Shown one piece after another: positions 25,531-36,425 of a stretch of 64,000 bases of DNA (the stretch's first letter is position 1; each line of letters opens with the position of its first letter). The DNA is from Azotobacter salinestris (GTDB lineage Bacteria > Pseudomonadota > Gammaproteobacteria > Pseudomonadales > Pseudomonadaceae). The notes under the pieces are model-generated. The model was given only the letters and a program-made list of their open reading frames with translations. It searched no databases and was not told the DNA's origin. Both the position numbers and the translations under genes were made by a program. The stretch covers positions 1,673,001 to 1,737,000 of the forward strand of contig NZ_CP045302.1 of assembly GCF_009363155.1 (NCBI RefSeq). Reading direction: 5' to 3'.

Positions 25531-25821
25531 TCAGCGCTGGGCAGCCCGCACGATCTCGATATAGGGCTCGGCGAGGCGCTGGTCCTGGATCAGCGCGACG
25601 AAGTCGCGGCCCTGGGCATCCTGTGTCGAGAGGTCGTAACCGGCCTCGACGAAGAAGCCCACGAACCGCTCGAAATCGTCCACCCGCAGTCCCCGGTAGG
25701 CCTTGACCAGCTTGTGCAGGGCGGGCGGCGTGGCGTCCGCCGGCTCGACCTCGAGGAACAGACGGATCTTCTCGTCGCCGATCTCCTCGCCGATCACCTG
25801 CTTCTTGTCTTTCTTGCGCAT
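25531..25821 (-). CDS. PA4642-like conserved small protein
   Basis: A 96-residue soluble protein beginning MRKKDKKQVIGEEIGDEKIRL, then LHKLVKAYRGLRVDDFERFVGFFVEAGYDL, and DAQGRDFVALIQDQ. It matches in order and position the small conserved protein found next to mqo in P. aeruginosa. No enzymatic motif is seen. The second ATG (25821) is chosen because a ggag ribosome site lies seven bases before it; an ATG twelve bases upstream is possible. Function unknown. Confidence 0.8.
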   Translation of the reverse strand: MRKKDKKQVIGEEIGDEKIRLFLEVEPADATPPALHKLVKAYRGLRVDDFERFVGFFVEAGYDLSTQDAQGRDFVALIQDQRLAEPYIEIVRAAQR

Positions 25822-25882
25822 GTTTCGCTCCATTGACCGCTCTGGAAAGGGCGCATTCTAGCTGCCTTCGGCAGGCGGCGTC

Positions 25883-26440
25883 TCACAGCCCCTTGACCGC
25901 ATAGATGCCGGCGGCGTTGCGCCAGTAGCCCTTGTAGTCCATGCCGTAGCCGAATATGTAACGGTCCTCGCAGCTCAATCCCACGTAGTCGGCCCTGAGG
26001 TCGGGCGCGGCCTTGCGCTGGTGCTGCTTGTCCACCAGCACCGCGGTATGCACGGCGCTGGCGCCCTCGTGGCGGCAGAAATCGATGATCGCCGCCAGGG
26101 TGTGCCCCTCGTCGAGGATATCGTCGATGATCAGCACGTCGCGGTCGATGCAGGAGATTTCCGGCTTGGCCTTCCAGAACAGGTCGCCACCGCGGGTTTC
26201 GTTGCGGTAGCGGGTGGCGTGCAGGTAGGACAGTTCCAGCGGGAACCCCAGCAGGGGCAGCAGCTTACCGGCGAAGACCAGGCCACCGTTCATCACGCAG
26301 AACACCACCGGATTGCGCTCGGCCAACTCGGCGTTGATCGCCGCGGCGACGCGTCCGATCGCTGCCTCGACTTCGGCATGGTTGAACAGGCAATCGGCCT
26401 CCGCCATGACTTGGCGGATATGGGCGAGATCGACGGACAT
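25883..26440 (-). CDS. Hypoxanthine-guanine phosphoribosyltransferase
   Basis: A 185-residue type I phosphoribosyltransferase. The PRPP-binding motif is VLIIDDILDEGHTL near residue 110. The flexible-loop sequence SYLHATRYRNET and the C-terminal YVGLSCEDRYIFGYGMDY are those of the proteobacterial hypoxanthine/guanine PRTase group. It salvages purine bases with PRPP to form IMP/GMP in the cytoplasm. A gagg ribosome site precedes ATG. It is divergent from upp, the pyrimidine counterpart, and both depend on PRPP made by prs downstream in this window. Confidence 0.92.
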   Translation of the reverse strand: MSVDLAHIRQVMAEADCLFNHAEVEAAIGRVAAAINAELAERNPVVFCVMNGGLVFAGKLLPLLGFPLELSYLHATRYRNETRGGDLFWKAKPEISCIDRDVLIIDDILDEGHTLAAIIDFCRHEGASAVHTAVLVDKQHQRKAAPDLRADYVGLSCEDRYIFGYGMDYKGYWRNAAGIYAVKGL

Positions 26441-26629
26441 GACATTTACCTCGGATGGATGGAGCGTGAAGGATCCGCTGCAGCGGGTCGGCCCCGGCAA
26501 TCGAAGCGGGAACGTTACCCAGCGCTCTTGCCGCGGGCAAGCCCCGCGGCCCGGCCACCGGCAGTGCGATTCATTCTCCGGCCGGCCGTGTTTTAATTCA
26601 GGCACCATCCCTGAGTGCCGGAGTCCTTC

Positions 26630-27268
26630 ATGCCCATCCACGAAATCCGCCACCCGCTGATCCGCCACAAGCTCGGCCTGATGCGCCGCGCCGACATCAG
26701 CACCAAGAGTTTCCGCGAACTGGCCCAGGAGGTCGGTGCCCTGCTCACCTACGAGGCCACCAAGGACCTGCCGCTGGAGAGCTGTCAGATCGAGGGTTGG
26801 TGCGGTCCGGTGGAAGTGGAGAAGATCGCCGGCAAGAAGATCACCGTGGTACCCATCCTGCGCGCCGGGATCGGCATGCTCGACGGCGTGCTGCGACTGG
26901 TCCCGAGCGCCAAGGTCAGTGTGGTCGGCCTGTCGCGAGACGAGGAAACCCTGGTCGCGCACACCTACGTGGAGAAGCTGGTGGGCGAGATCGACCAGCG
27001 CCTGGCGCTGATCGTCGACCCCATGCTCGCCACCGGCGGCTCCATGGCCGCCACCATCGACATGCTGAAGAAGGCCGGCTGCAAGGAGATCCGCGCCCTG
27101 GTGCTGGTCGCCGCGCCGGAGGGCATCCGCCTGCTCGAGCAGACGCACCCCGACGTGACCATCTATACCGCGGCCATCGACCAGCGCCTCAATGAGAACG
27201 GCTACATCATCCCCGGCCTCGGCGATGCCGGCGACAAGGTCTTCGGCACCAAGCAGAAACCGGGTTGA
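26630..27268 (+). CDS. upp: Uracil phosphoribosyltransferase
   Basis: The 212-residue product shows the full UPRT pattern: [12 protein letters not shown] at the start, [13 protein letters not shown], the PRPP-binding loop [12 protein letters not shown] near residue 130 and [18 protein letters not shown] at the uracil-binding C-terminus. It converts uracil and PRPP to UMP. Start at 26630 has a ggag ribosome site eight bases upstream. In P. aeruginosa the uracil permease gene uraA follows upp; here it is absent, and the next gene is the convergent hemH only 3 bp away. Confidence 0.97.
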   Translation: MPIHEIRHPLIRHKLGLMRRADISTKSFRELAQEVGALLTYEATKDLPLESCQIEGWCGPVEVEKIAGKKITVVPILRAGIGMLDGVLRLVPSAKVSVVGLSRDEETLVAHTYVEKLVGEIDQRLALIVDPMLATGGSMAATIDMLKKAGCKEIRALVLVAAPEGIRLLEQTHPDVTIYTAAIDQRLNENGYIIPGLGDAGDKVFGTKQKPG

Positions 27269-27271
27269 GGC

Positions 27272-28288
27272 TCAGGTCGGCGTGCGGCACATCTGCGCCA
27301 GCGCCGATGCCCACGCCGGGTGATCATTGAGGCAGGGCACCAGGACCAGTTCTTCGCCACCGGCCGCCTGGAACTGCTCGCGGCCGCGCTGGCCGATCTC
27401 CTCCAGGGTCTCGATGCAGTCGGTGACGAAGGCCGGGCACATCACCAGGAGCCTCTTCACCCCACGCGCGGCCAGCGCATCGAGCTGCTCCTCGGTATAG
27501 GGCTCGATCCACTTGGCGCGTCCCAGGCGCGACTGGAAGGACACCGACCACTGCCGCTCGTCCAGCCCCATCCGTCGGGCGAAGCCCTCGGCACTTCGCA
27601 GGCACTGAGCCCGATAGCAGCGCGCCAGCACCTCTGGCGGCGCCTGGCGGCAGCAGTCGGCGCTGCTCAGACAGTGCCTGCCGCTCGGATCGGCCTTGCG
27701 CAGATGCCGCTCCGGCAGGCCGTGGAAGCTCAGCAGCAGATGGTCGAAGCCCTGCTGCAGATGGGGCCTGGCGCTCTGCACCAGGGCCTCGAGGTACTCC
27801 GGCCGCGCGAAGAAGGGCTCCAGCACCTCGAGCTCCAGCGCCAGGCCGCTCGTCCGCAGCACCCGCCGGGTCTCCTCCACCACGGTGGTCACGGTGCTGT
27901 CGGCGAACTGCGGGTAGAGCGGCGCCAGGGTCACCCGGCGCACGCCCCCCTCCGCCAGCCGGCTCAGCGCCGCCTCGATGCTCAGGCTGCCGTAGCGCAT
28001 CGCCAGCTCCACCGGCCCCTCGTGCCAGTGAACCTGCACCGCCTCCTGCAGGCGCCGGCTGAGGGCGATCAGCGGCGAGCCTTCCGGCCACCAGATCGAG
28101 GCATAGGCGTGCGCCGACTGCTCCGGCCGCTTGCGCAGGATCAGCGAGACCAGCAGGCGCCGCAGCGGCCAGGGCAGGTCGATCACGTAGGGGTCCATGA
28201 GGAACTGGTTGAGATAGCGGCGCACATCGGCCACCCCGGGGGAGTCGGGCGAGCCCAGATTGACCAGCAGCAGCGCGTGATCGGTCAT
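27272..28288 (-). CDS. hemH: Ferrochelatase
   Basis: The 338-residue product inserts Fe2+ into protoporphyrin IX, the last step of heme synthesis. Conserved segments include [20 protein letters not shown], the metal-binding histidine in [12 protein letters not shown] and the C-terminal [14 protein letters not shown]. Cysteines in [11 protein letters not shown] lie in the middle of the protein. Most beta/gamma ferrochelatases are soluble or peripheral on the inner membrane. It overlaps by 4 bp the end of the upstream SDR gene (ATG at 28286-28288, SDR stop at 28285-28287), so the two are translationally coupled. Confidence 0.97.
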   Translation of the reverse strand: MTDHALLLVNLGSPDSPGVADVRRYLNQFLMDPYVIDLPWPLRRLLVSLILRKRPEQSAHAYASIWWPEGSPLIALSRRLQEAVQVHWHEGPVELAMRYGSLSIEAALSRLAEGGVRRVTLAPLYPQFADSTVTTVVEETRRVLRTSGLALELEVLEPFFARPEYLEALVQSARPHLQQGFDHLLLSFHGLPERHLRKADPSGRHCLSSADCCRQAPPEVLARCYRAQCLRSAEGFARRMGLDERQWSVSFQSRLGRAKWIEPYTEEQLDALAARGVKRLLVMCPAFVTDCIETLEEIGQRGREQFQAAGGEELVLVPCLNDHPAWASALAQMCRTPT

Positions 28289-29205
28289 GCAACATCCTTA
28301 CTTCGATGGTCGCCCAGCAGATCGGCCAGGGCAGCGTTGAGATCGGTGAAACGAAACACGAAGCCGGCCTCGCACAGGCGTGCCGGCACGGCGCGCTGGC
28401 TGCCGAGCAGCAGCCCGGCCAGCTCGCCCAGCCCCAGGCGCAGGGCGAAGGCAGGCGCCGACAGCCGCGCCGGACGGTGCAGCGCCTGCCCTAGGGCGCG
28501 GGCGAATTCGCCGTTGCGCACCGGCTGTGGCGCGCAGGCATTATAGGGACCCCGCGCATCTTCCCGGTGCAGGAGAAAGTCGATCAGCGCGACCTGATCG
28601 GCGATATGTATCCACGGCAGCCACTGCCGGCCATTGCCCAGCGGCCCGCCCAGCCCCAGGCGGAACACCGGCAGCAGGCGCTGGAGAAAGCCGCCGTCGG
28701 GCGCCAGCACCACCCCGCTGCGCAGAAACGCCACGCGGATGCCCAGCTCCTCGGCGCGCCGCGCCGTGTCCTCCCAGGCGCCGCACAGCTGGCTGGCGAA
28801 ATCCGTGCCGACCGGCCCCATGTCCTCGCGCAGCTCGCGCTCGCCGCCATCGCCGTACCAGCCCACCGCCGAGCCGGAGATCAGCACCCGCGGCCGCTGC
28901 ATGCGGGTCTGCAGCCAGTTCACCAGGTGCTCGGTCAGAGTGATCCGGCTGGACCAGAGCACGGCCTTGCGCCGGCGCGTCCAAGGCCGCTCGGCAATGG
29001 GCGCGCCGGCCAGGTTGATCACCGCGTCCAGCGTCTCGCCGTCCAGCTCCTCGAGCCGGCCGACCCCGCGCACGGATGGCCCGCAGAGGCCGGGAACCCG
29101 CTCCGGCGAGCGGCTCCACACCGTCAGCCGGTGTCCTTCGGCAGTCCAGTTCCGGCACAGGGAACGCCCCATCAGTCCGGTACCGCCAGTCAGCAAAATG
29201 TGCAT
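28285..29205 (-). CDS. TIGR01777-family NAD-dependent epimerase/SDR (YfcH-like)
   Basis: A 306-residue extended SDR. The nucleotide-binding motif is [14 protein letters not shown] at the N-terminus. [13 protein letters not shown] and [13 protein letters not shown] are typical of the TIGR01777/YfcH subgroup, as is the C-terminal DUF1731-like end. In these proteins the catalytic YxxxK is not strict, and the substrate is unknown. The ATG at 29205 opens directly into the dinucleotide-binding fold. The 4-bp overlap with hemH suggests coupled synthesis; a similar pair occurs in other pseudomonads. Confidence 0.9.
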   Translation of the reverse strand: MHILLTGGTGLMGRSLCRNWTAEGHRLTVWSRSPERVPGLCGPSVRGVGRLEELDGETLDAVINLAGAPIAERPWTRRRKAVLWSSRITLTEHLVNWLQTRMQRPRVLISGSAVGWYGDGGERELREDMGPVGTDFASQLCGAWEDTARRAEELGIRVAFLRSGVVLAPDGGFLQRLLPVFRLGLGGPLGNGRQWLPWIHIADQVALIDFLLHREDARGPYNACAPQPVRNGEFARALGQALHRPARLSAPAFALRLGLGELAGLLLGSQRAVPARLCEAGFVFRFTDLNAALADLLGDHRSKDVA

Positions 29206-29387
29206 TGCCGTCTCCTCGCATTGCCCAAAGGCACGCATGGCCCTACTTTGAATTTATGACGCTTTTTCGCTTTCGCACTTGTTGATTTAGGAGTACAGAT
29301 GAAGGAGCACCAACCGTTGTGATCTGCGCCGCATGTACGGAGCGGGGAATTCGTCAGCGGCGCACCTGCTGAAGGGGTACGAGGTAA

Positions 29388-30380
<993 letters not shown>

Positions 30381-30520
30381 GCTTCGCGCCCATTCCGAAG
30401 AAGCATACCCGCCCGACGGCCACCGCATGGCGGCCGTCACCGCTGCCCGCCCATCCATCTTCCTGCCGCGCAGCCATGCCATGTTTTCCCTTCCTCCTGA
30501 CTCGGCTCGGCGCCGAAAGC

Positions 30521-30596
30521 TATACAAACGGTTGATCCTGTACAGGAATACCCCTAAGCTCGGCGCATGCTTATACAAATCACGGAATCTGTACAG
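30521..30596 (+). promoter_or_regulatory. Two operator-like repeats upstream of the YbgA-MerR-photolyase genes
   Basis: The same bipartite site occurs twice: TATACAAA, ten variable bases, TGTACAG. Copy 1 is 30521-30545 and copy 2 is 30572-30596, exactly 51 bp apart (about five helical turns). Each copy is an imperfect inverted repeat (TATACA...TGTACA). TTGATC (30532-30537) within copy 1 and TAAGCT (30555-30560) 17 bp later could form a weak promoter flanked by the two sites. MerR-family regulators of the LitR/CarH kind bind long inverted repeats in front of photolyase operons; the MerR gene two cistrons downstream is the natural candidate. Confidence 0.65.
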
Positions 30597-30614
30597 ATAT
30601 TCGCGAGGTCGTCC

Positions 30615-31568
30615 ATGTCCACCGCCAGACCGAAGATCGCCATCAGCGCCTGCCTGCTCGGCGAGCGGGTGCGTTTCAACGCCGGCCACAAGGAATCGCA
30701 ACTGTGCAGCCGCGAGCTCGCCAGGCACTTCGACTTCGTCCCGCTCTGCCCGGAAATGGCCATCGGCCTCGGCACGCCGCGCCAGCCGATTCGCCTGGTG
30801 GGCGATCCGGCCAGCCCGCGGGCGGTCGGCACGCGCGATGCCACGCTCGACGTCGGCGCACCGCTCGCCGCCTACGGCGAGCGCATGGCCGGCGAGCTGG
30901 ACGACATCGACGGCTTCATCTTCATGCAGAAATCTCCCTCCTGCGGCCTGGAGCGGGTCAAGGTCTACCAGGCCAACGGCCACCCCGCCGAAGGCGGTGG
31001 CCGCGGCCTGTTCGCCGCCGCCTTCTGCGCGCGCCGTCCGGAGCTGCCGGTGGAGGAAGACGGCCGCCTGCACGACCCGGTGCTGCGCGAGAACTTCGTC
31101 ACCCGGGTGTTCGTGCATGCCGAGTGGCGCCGGTTGCTCGGCCAGGGCCTGACCCGCCAGGCGATCCTCGACTTCCATGCCCGCCACAAGTACCTGCTGA
31201 TGGCCAACCACCCGCAGCAGTACCGGGCGCTCGGCCGGCTGCTCGGCCAGACCGGCCGGCATGCGCCCGAGGAACTCGGCCCGTGCTACTTCGCTCAATT
31301 GATGGCCGCGCTGCGCCAGTGCGCCAGCCGCGGCAGCCACGGCAACGTGCTGCAGCACCTCTGCGGCTATCTGCGGCCGGCCCTGGATGCGGACGAGCGC
31401 GAGGAACTCCAGCAGTTGATCGAGCAATACCGCCTCGGCATGCTGCCGCTGGTGGTGCCCCTGACCCTGCTCAAGCACCATTTCCGCCGCCATCCCCACC
31501 CCTATGTGGCCCGGCAGGCCTACCTGCAGCCACACCCCGAAGAGCTTGGCTTGCGCAACGCGATTTGA
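30615..31568 (+). CDS. YbgA-like protein (DUF523 + DUF1722)
   Basis: The 317-residue product fuses two domains. An N-terminal DUF523 (residues 1-150) begins KIAISACLLGERVRFNAGHK and contains the cysteine pair region KSPSCGLERVKVY. A C-terminal DUF1722 (about 185-300) includes LDFHARHKYLLMANHPQQYRA, as in E. coli YbgA. In many gamma-proteobacteria ybgA sits next to phr and is light- or stress-regulated together with it; its function is unknown. The start at 30615 is just past the second operator-like repeat. The MerR gene follows after 3 bp, suggesting an operon with merR and phrB. Confidence 0.9.
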   Translation: MSTARPKIAISACLLGERVRFNAGHKESQLCSRELARHFDFVPLCPEMAIGLGTPRQPIRLVGDPASPRAVGTRDATLDVGAPLAAYGERMAGELDDIDGFIFMQKSPSCGLERVKVYQANGHPAEGGGRGLFAAAFCARRPELPVEEDGRLHDPVLRENFVTRVFVHAEWRRLLGQGLTRQAILDFHARHKYLLMANHPQQYRALGRLLGQTGRHAPEELGPCYFAQLMAALRQCASRGSHGNVLQHLCGYLRPALDADEREELQQLIEQYRLGMLPLVVPLTLLKHHFRRHPHPYVARQAYLQPHPEELGLRNAI

Positions 31569-31571
31569 ACG

Positions 31572-32516
31572 ATGTCCGAAAAACTACTGCCCGCCCCAGC
31601 GCTCGATGAGCCCGAAACCGCCGCCGAGCCCGGCTGGCTGCCGATCCGCGAGGTCGCCCGGCAGACCGGGGTCAACCCGGTCACCCTGCGCGCCTGGGAG
31701 CGTCGCTACGGCCTGATCCTGCCCCGCCGCACGCCCAAGGGGCACCGCCTGTACAACGACACCCATGTGGCGCGCATCCACGCGGTGCTCGCCTGGCTGA
31801 ACCGCGGCGTGGCCGTCGGCCAGGTCCGCGACCTGCTCGACCGCGAGCCGCCGGGCGACGCCGAAGCGGCCCCCGACAGCCCCTGGCAGGTCTTGCAAGC
31901 GGAACTGCTCGCCGCCATCGAGGCGCTGGCCAGCCGCCGTCTCGATACTCTGTTCGACCAGGCCGGCGCGCTCTATCCTGCCCCCCTGCTCTGCGAGCGC
32001 CTGCTCCAGCCGCTGCTCGCCGAGCTGGAGCGACGCGAGCGGGCCGGTGCCGGGCTGGAGCGTGCGTTCTTCCTGTCCTGGCTGCGCACCCGGCTCGCTG
32101 CCCGCGTCCAACAGCACAGCCGCCAGAACGGCGGCGCGCCGCTGCTGCTCGCCGGCCTCGCCGGACAGCCGATCGAGCCCGGCCTGTGGCTCTGCGCCTG
32201 GCTCGCCACGGCGGCCGGCAGCCCGCTGGAGGTGCTCGACGGCCCCGCGTCCCTCACCGAACTGGAGCTGGCGCTGCCGCGCCTCGCGCCGTGCGGCCTG
32301 CTGCTGCACGCCACCCAGCCGCTGACGGCGGTGCAGCTGCGCCAGCTGGAGCGCCTGGTCCGCGGCAGCAGGTTCCCGGTGCTGCTGGCCGGTCCGGCGG
32401 CGGCTGCACAACGAGAAGCGCTGTCGCAGCTGCCCGGCCTGCTGCTGGCCGAGAACCCGTCCGTCGCACTGCGGCTCCTGCAGGAGCTGCACGGGAAAGC
32501 GCCATGCGCCAATTGA
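31572..32516 (+). CDS. MerR-family transcriptional regulator (LitR/CarH-related, no obvious B12 motif)
   Basis: A 314-residue regulator. The N-terminal winged helix is of MerR type: PIREVARQTGVNPVTLRAWERRYGL, then PKGHRLYNDTHVARIHAV and LNRGVAVGQVRDLL. The C-terminal 200 residues have the length and layout of the helical plus Rossmann-like region of LitR/CarH, but the cobalamin ligand motif (E/DxH..G) is not evident. This resembles the class of LitR in Pseudomonas that works without adenosylcobalamin and controls photolyase genes in light (established for relatives; inference here). It overlaps phrB by 13 bp, so the two are coupled. Confidence 0.88.
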   Translation: MSEKLLPAPALDEPETAAEPGWLPIREVARQTGVNPVTLRAWERRYGLILPRRTPKGHRLYNDTHVARIHAVLAWLNRGVAVGQVRDLLDREPPGDAEAAPDSPWQVLQAELLAAIEALASRRLDTLFDQAGALYPAPLLCERLLQPLLAELERRERAGAGLERAFFLSWLRTRLAARVQQHSRQNGGAPLLLAGLAGQPIEPGLWLCAWLATAAGSPLEVLDGPASLTELELALPRLAPCGLLLHATQPLTAVQLRQLERLVRGSRFPVLLAGPAAAAQREALSQLPGLLLAENPSVALRLLQELHGKAPCAN

Positions 32517-33916
32517 TCTGGCTGCGCAGCGACCTGCGCGTCCGCGACAACCGCGCCCTGAGGGCCGCCATGGCTGCGGGACCGACCCTCGCCCTCTACC
32601 TGCTCAGCCCCGGCCAGTGGCGCGCCCACGACGACGCCCCGTGCAAGGTCGACTTCCGGCTGCGCAACCTGGCCGAGCTGTCGCACAGCCTGGCGCGCTT
32701 GGGTGTGCCGCTGCTGATCCGCCGGGCCGATACCTGGGACGAGGCGCCCGCCCTCCTCACCCGCCTGTGCCATGAGCAGAACATCGTCCGGGTACACGTC
32801 AACGACGAATACGGGGTCCACGAAAGCCGCCGCGATGCGGCGGTGGAGAGCGCATTGCAGGCGCAGGGCATCGGCCTGCAGCGGCACTTGGACCAATTGC
32901 TGTTCGCCCCGGGCAGCCTGTTGACCCGCTCCGGCGGCTGCTTTCAGGTGTTCGGCCAGTTCCGCCGGGCCTGCCACCAGCACCTGACCTCCGGCCTGCC
33001 GGCAGTCGACGGCCAGCCCGCCGCGCAGCCGCCGTTGGCCGTCGCCAGCGATGCCGTTCCCGCCGCGCTGGAAGGTTTCGCCACCCCGCCGGAATCCCTG
33101 CGCCGGCTCTGGCCGGCAGGCGAAGCGGCCGCGCAGCGGCGCCTGCATGAGTTCGTCGAGAACCGCCTCGCCGCTTACGCCGAAGCCCGCGACTTTCCCG
33201 CCGAGCCCGGCACCAGCCGGCTGTCGCCCTACCTCGCCGCCGGCGTGCTGTCGCCGCGCCAGTGCCTGCACGCAGCATTGCAGGCCGGTGGCGGCGACTT
33301 CGACCGCCCGGGCGTCTCCGCCTGGTTCGATGAACTGCTCTGGCGCGAGTTCTACAAGCATGTGCTGGTCGGCTACCCGCGGGTGTCGATGGGCCGCGCC
33401 TTCCTCGCGGAAACCGAGGCCCTGCCCTGGCGCGATGCCCCGGCGGAACTGGAGGCCTGGCAGCAGGGGCGCACCGGCTTTCCGCTGGTCGATGCGGCGA
33501 TGCACCAGCTGCTCGCTACCGGCTGGATGCACAACCGCCTGCGCATGGTGGTCGCCATGTTCCTGACCAAGAACCTGCTGATCGACTGGCGGCACGGCGA
33601 GCGCTGGTTCATGCGCCACCTGATCGACGGCGATCTTGCCGCCAACAACGGCGGCTGGCAGTGGAGCGCCTCCACCGGCACCGATGCGGTGCCCTACTTC
33701 CGCCTGTTCAACCCGCTCGCCCAGTCGCGCAGGTTCGACCCGGACGGGCGCTTCATCCGCCAGTGGCTGCCGGAGCTGGAGGGCCTGGACAGGCGCGACA
33801 TCCACGCGCCGGTCGGATTGTTCCGCCCCGCCGGCTATCCGCCGCCGATCGTCGAGCTGCCCTACAGCCGCGAACGCGCCCTGGCCGCCTTCAAGGCCCT
33901 GCCCCGCCGCGGCTGA
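32504..33916 (+). CDS. phrB: Deoxyribodipyrimidine photolyase (CPD photolyase)
   Basis: A 470-residue class I CPD photolyase. The N-terminal antenna-binding domain begins MRQLIWLRSDLRVRDNRAL. The FAD-binding domain contains TSRLSPYLAAGVLSPRQCL, WREFYKHVLVGYP, NRLRMVVAMFLTKNLLIDW, and the signature NNGGWQWSASTGTDAVPYFR. It repairs UV pyrimidine dimers using blue light. Motifs are those of photolyase rather than a cryptochrome. It starts inside the merR gene (ATG 32504) and ends just before the convergent murI gene. Normal length. Confidence 0.96.
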   Translation: MRQLIWLRSDLRVRDNRALRAAMAAGPTLALYLLSPGQWRAHDDAPCKVDFRLRNLAELSHSLARLGVPLLIRRADTWDEAPALLTRLCHEQNIVRVHVNDEYGVHESRRDAAVESALQAQGIGLQRHLDQLLFAPGSLLTRSGGCFQVFGQFRRACHQHLTSGLPAVDGQPAAQPPLAVASDAVPAALEGFATPPESLRRLWPAGEAAAQRRLHEFVENRLAAYAEARDFPAEPGTSRLSPYLAAGVLSPRQCLHAALQAGGGDFDRPGVSAWFDELLWREFYKHVLVGYPRVSMGRAFLAETEALPWRDAPAELEAWQQGRTGFPLVDAAMHQLLATGWMHNRLRMVVAMFLTKNLLIDWRHGERWFMRHLIDGDLAANNGGWQWSASTGTDAVPYFRLFNPLAQSRRFDPDGRFIRQWLPELEGLDRRDIHAPVGLFRPAGYPPPIVELPYSRERALAAFKALPRRG

Positions 33917-33922
33917 GCCACC

Positions 33923-34714
33923 TCAGCAGGGCAGCGCCTCGACCGTCGCGGGCGTGCCCCACAGCAGCGGCAGTACCCGCTCCAGCCCGGCCGGATCGCC
34001 GCTCGACCAGAAGCGCGCGGCGGCCGGCCCGGAGGCCAGCAGGTCGCGGGCCTCAAGCAGGCGTTCGAGCTGGCGGGCCACCGCGGCGCCGGTGTCGATC
34101 AGGCTGACCGAGCCCGGCACCAGCTCCCTGAGCAGCGGCCTGACGAAGGGGTAATGGGTGCAGCCGAGGATCAGGGTGTCGCAGCCCTCGGCCAGCAGCG
34201 GCGCGACGAAGCCCTGCAGCAGCTCGCGGGTCTGCGGCCCGTCCAGCTCGCCGGCCTCGATCCGCTCGACCAGGCCGGGACAGGGCTGGGTGATCACCCG
34301 CACATCGCCGGCGAAACGGTCGAGCAGCGCGGCGAAGCGGGCGCTCTTCAGCGTTCCGGTGGTCGCCAGCACGCCGATCTGGCCGCTGCGGGTGGCCGCC
34401 GCCGCCGGCTTCACCGCCGGCTCCATGCCGACCACCGGCAGCTCCGGGTACAGCTCGCGCAGCTCGGCCACCGCCGCCGCGGTGGCGGTGTTGCAGGCCA
34501 GCACCAGCGCCTTGGCGCCTCGCTCGAGGAGGAAAGCGGCAATATGCCGGCAGCGCTCGCAGATGTAGTCAGGGCTCTTCTCGCCGTAGGGCACGTGGCC
34601 GCTGTCGGCGACGTAGAACAGAGACTCGCGGGGCAGCCGGGCGCGGATCTCGCCCAGCACCGACAGACCGCCGACCCCGGAATCGAAAACGCCGACCGGC
34701 GCCTCACTGGCCAT
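33923..34714 (-). CDS. murI: Glutamate racemase
   Basis: The 263-residue product supplies D-glutamate for peptidoglycan. It has both catalytic cysteines in their usual contexts: [12 protein letters not shown] (first half) and [11 protein letters not shown] (second half), plus the N-terminal [13 protein letters not shown] substrate motif. The ATG at 34714 is favoured; an in-frame ATG at 34726 adds four residues. Its 5' end overlaps the 3' end of moeB, so murI is the last cistron of the hemA-prfA-prmC-moeB-murI run on this strand. Confidence 0.96.
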   Translation of the reverse strand: MASEAPVGVFDSGVGGLSVLGEIRARLPRESLFYVADSGHVPYGEKSPDYICERCRHIAAFLLERGAKALVLACNTATAAAVAELRELYPELPVVGMEPAVKPAAAATRSGQIGVLATTGTLKSARFAALLDRFAGDVRVITQPCPGLVERIEAGELDGPQTRELLQGFVAPLLAEGCDTLILGCTHYPFVRPLLRELVPGSVSLIDTGAAVARQLERLLEARDLLASGPAAARFWSSGDPAGLERVLPLLWGTPATVEALPC

Positions 34715-35462
34715 GCCGCACTCCACAGACCGGGCACTGCGGATCGCGCCGCACGCGCAGCTCGCGGAAACGACTGGTCAGCGCATCGACCAGCAGCAGG
34801 CGGCCGACCAGCGGCTCGCCGAAGCCGGCCAGCAGCTTGAGCGCCTCCAGCGCCTGCAGGCTGCCGACCAGACCGACCAGCGGACCGACCACCCCGGCCT
34901 CGCTGCAGGTCAGCTCGGCCTCGCTGCCGTGGCCGTAGAGGCAGTGGTAGCAGGGACTGCCCTCGCTGCGCGGGTCGAACACCGAGAGCTGGCCCTCGAG
35001 GCGGATCGCCGCACCGCTGACCAGCGGCTTGCCGGCGGCCACGCAGGCGGCGTTGACCGCCTCGCGGGTGGCGAAGTTGTCGCTGCAGTCGAGCACCAGG
35101 TCCACCGCGGCCACCGCCGCGGCCAGCGAGTCGGCATCCAGGGCGCCGCGCAGCGGATGCAGGGCGACCTCGGGGTTGAGCGCTGCCAGCCGGGCCAGCG
35201 CCGAGTCCACCTTGCCCTGGCCGACGCTCGGCGTGTCGTGCAGGACCTGGCGCTGCAGGTTGGTCAAATCCACGCTGTCGAAGTCCGCCAGATGCAGTTC
35301 GCCGACCCCCGCCGCCGCCAGGTAGAGCGCCACCGGCGAGCCCAGCCCGCCGAGGCCGACGATCAGCGCGCGGCTCTGTTTCAGCCGCAGCTGGCCGTCC
35401 ACGTCGATCTGCGGCAGGAGGATCTGGCGGCTGTAGCGCAGCAGTTCTTGATCACTGAGCAT
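34704..35462 (-). CDS. moeB: Molybdopterin-synthase adenylyltransferase (MoeB/ThiF-type E1-like)
   Basis: A 252-residue E1-like enzyme. The ATP-binding glycine loop is [19 protein letters not shown]. The two zinc-binding CxxC pairs are CYHC near residue 170 and CPVC at the C-terminus. The conserved [15 protein letters not shown] holds the cysteine equivalent to MoeB C187. It activates the C-terminus of MoaD (or ThiS-like proteins) by adenylation. No rhodanese domain is attached. Position between prmC and murI is conserved in Pseudomonas. The start is the ATG complementary to 35460-35462; about 78 bp separate it from the prmC stop. Confidence 0.92.
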   Translation of the reverse strand: MLSDQELLRYSRQILLPQIDVDGQLRLKQSRALIVGLGGLGSPVALYLAAAGVGELHLADFDSVDLTNLQRQVLHDTPSVGQGKVDSALARLAALNPEVALHPLRGALDADSLAAAVAAVDLVLDCSDNFATREAVNAACVAAGKPLVSGAAIRLEGQLSVFDPRSEGSPCYHCLYGHGSEAELTCSEAGVVGPLVGLVGSLQALEALKLLAGFGEPLVGRLLLVDALTSRFRELRVRRDPQCPVCGVRHGQ

Positions 35463-35540
35463 GGACTTGTCCTGACGAAAGATGGATTCGATGAATGGGC
35501 GCACCTGGGAGCCCGGCGGCTCCGCCGCACACCTCCGGCC

Positions 35541-36371
35541 TCACGCCGCCAGCCGCCCCAGGCTGATGCGCTCGTGGCCGCCGAGGTCGCGGCGGCTGTG
35601 CACCTCGACGAAGCCGCGGGCCGCCAGCAGTGCGCGCACCGCGCCGGCCTGCTCGAAGCCGTGCTCCAGCAGCAGCCAGCCACCGGCCTTCAGGTGTCCT
35701 GGAGCCTCGGCGACGATCCGGCGGATATCGTCCAGCCCGTCGGCACCGGCCACCAGCGCGCTGGCCGGCTCGAAGCGCACATCGCCCAAGGCCAGGTGCG
35801 GATCGTCGGCAGCGATGTAGGGGGGATTGCTGGCGATCAGGTCGAAACGCCGGCCATCCAGCGTGGAAAACCAGTCGCTCTGCAGGAATTCGACATTGCC
35901 CAGGCCCAGGCGCAGGCGGTTGCGCTCGGCCAGTGCGACCGCCTCCGCAACCCGGTCGACGCCGGCCAGCCGCCAGGCCGGACGCTCTGCCGCCAGCGCC
36001 AGGGCGATGGCCCCCGTGCCGGTGCCGAGGTCGAGCACTGCGGTATCGGTCGCCGGCAGCAGCGCCAGGGCGGTTTCCACCAGCAGCTCGGTGTCCGGGC
36101 GGGGAATCAGGGTCGTCGGCGCCACTTCCAGATCGAGGCTCCAGAAGCCCTGGCGGCCGAGGATATAGGCCACTGGCTCGCCAGCCCGGCGGCGCGCCAG
36201 GTCGGCGGCGAAACGTGCGGCCACCGCTTCCGGCACTTCCCGCTCGGGCCAGGTGCGCAGGTAGCTGGCCGGCTTGCCGAGGGCCGTGGCGAGCAGCCAC
36301 TCGGCATCCAGCCGCGGGCTGGGCGAGTCGGGCAGATCGGCGCTGTTCAGCAGGTTTTCGATGCTTGCCAT
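35541..36371 (-). CDS. prmC: Release-factor glutamine methyltransferase PrmC
   Basis: The 276-residue product methylates the glutamine of the GGQ motif in release factors RF1 and RF2. It has the helical N-terminal domain (LDAEWLLATALGK), the connecting AYILGRQGFW-L motif with LIPRPDTE, the SAM-binding LDLGTGTGAIALALA and the catalytic SNPPYI. The substrate gene prfA lies immediately upstream in the same direction, the usual genetic arrangement. The ATG at 36371 is chosen because it aligns with the normal N-terminus; the upstream open frame has no conserved content. Confidence 0.96.
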   Translation of the reverse strand: MASIENLLNSADLPDSPSPRLDAEWLLATALGKPASYLRTWPEREVPEAVAARFAADLARRRAGEPVAYILGRQGFWSLDLEVAPTTLIPRPDTELLVETALALLPATDTAVLDLGTGTGAIALALAAERPAWRLAGVDRVAEAVALAERNRLRLGLGNVEFLQSDWFSTLDGRRFDLIASNPPYIAADDPHLALGDVRFEPASALVAGADGLDDIRRIVAEAPGHLKAGGWLLLEHGFEQAGAVRALLAARGFVEVHSRRDLGGHERISLGRLAA

Positions 36372-36425
36372 GGAGGCGGCTATCTCCGGTCGTGGGCTGG
36401 ACCAGCACACCGGCGCTGGCCCGAA

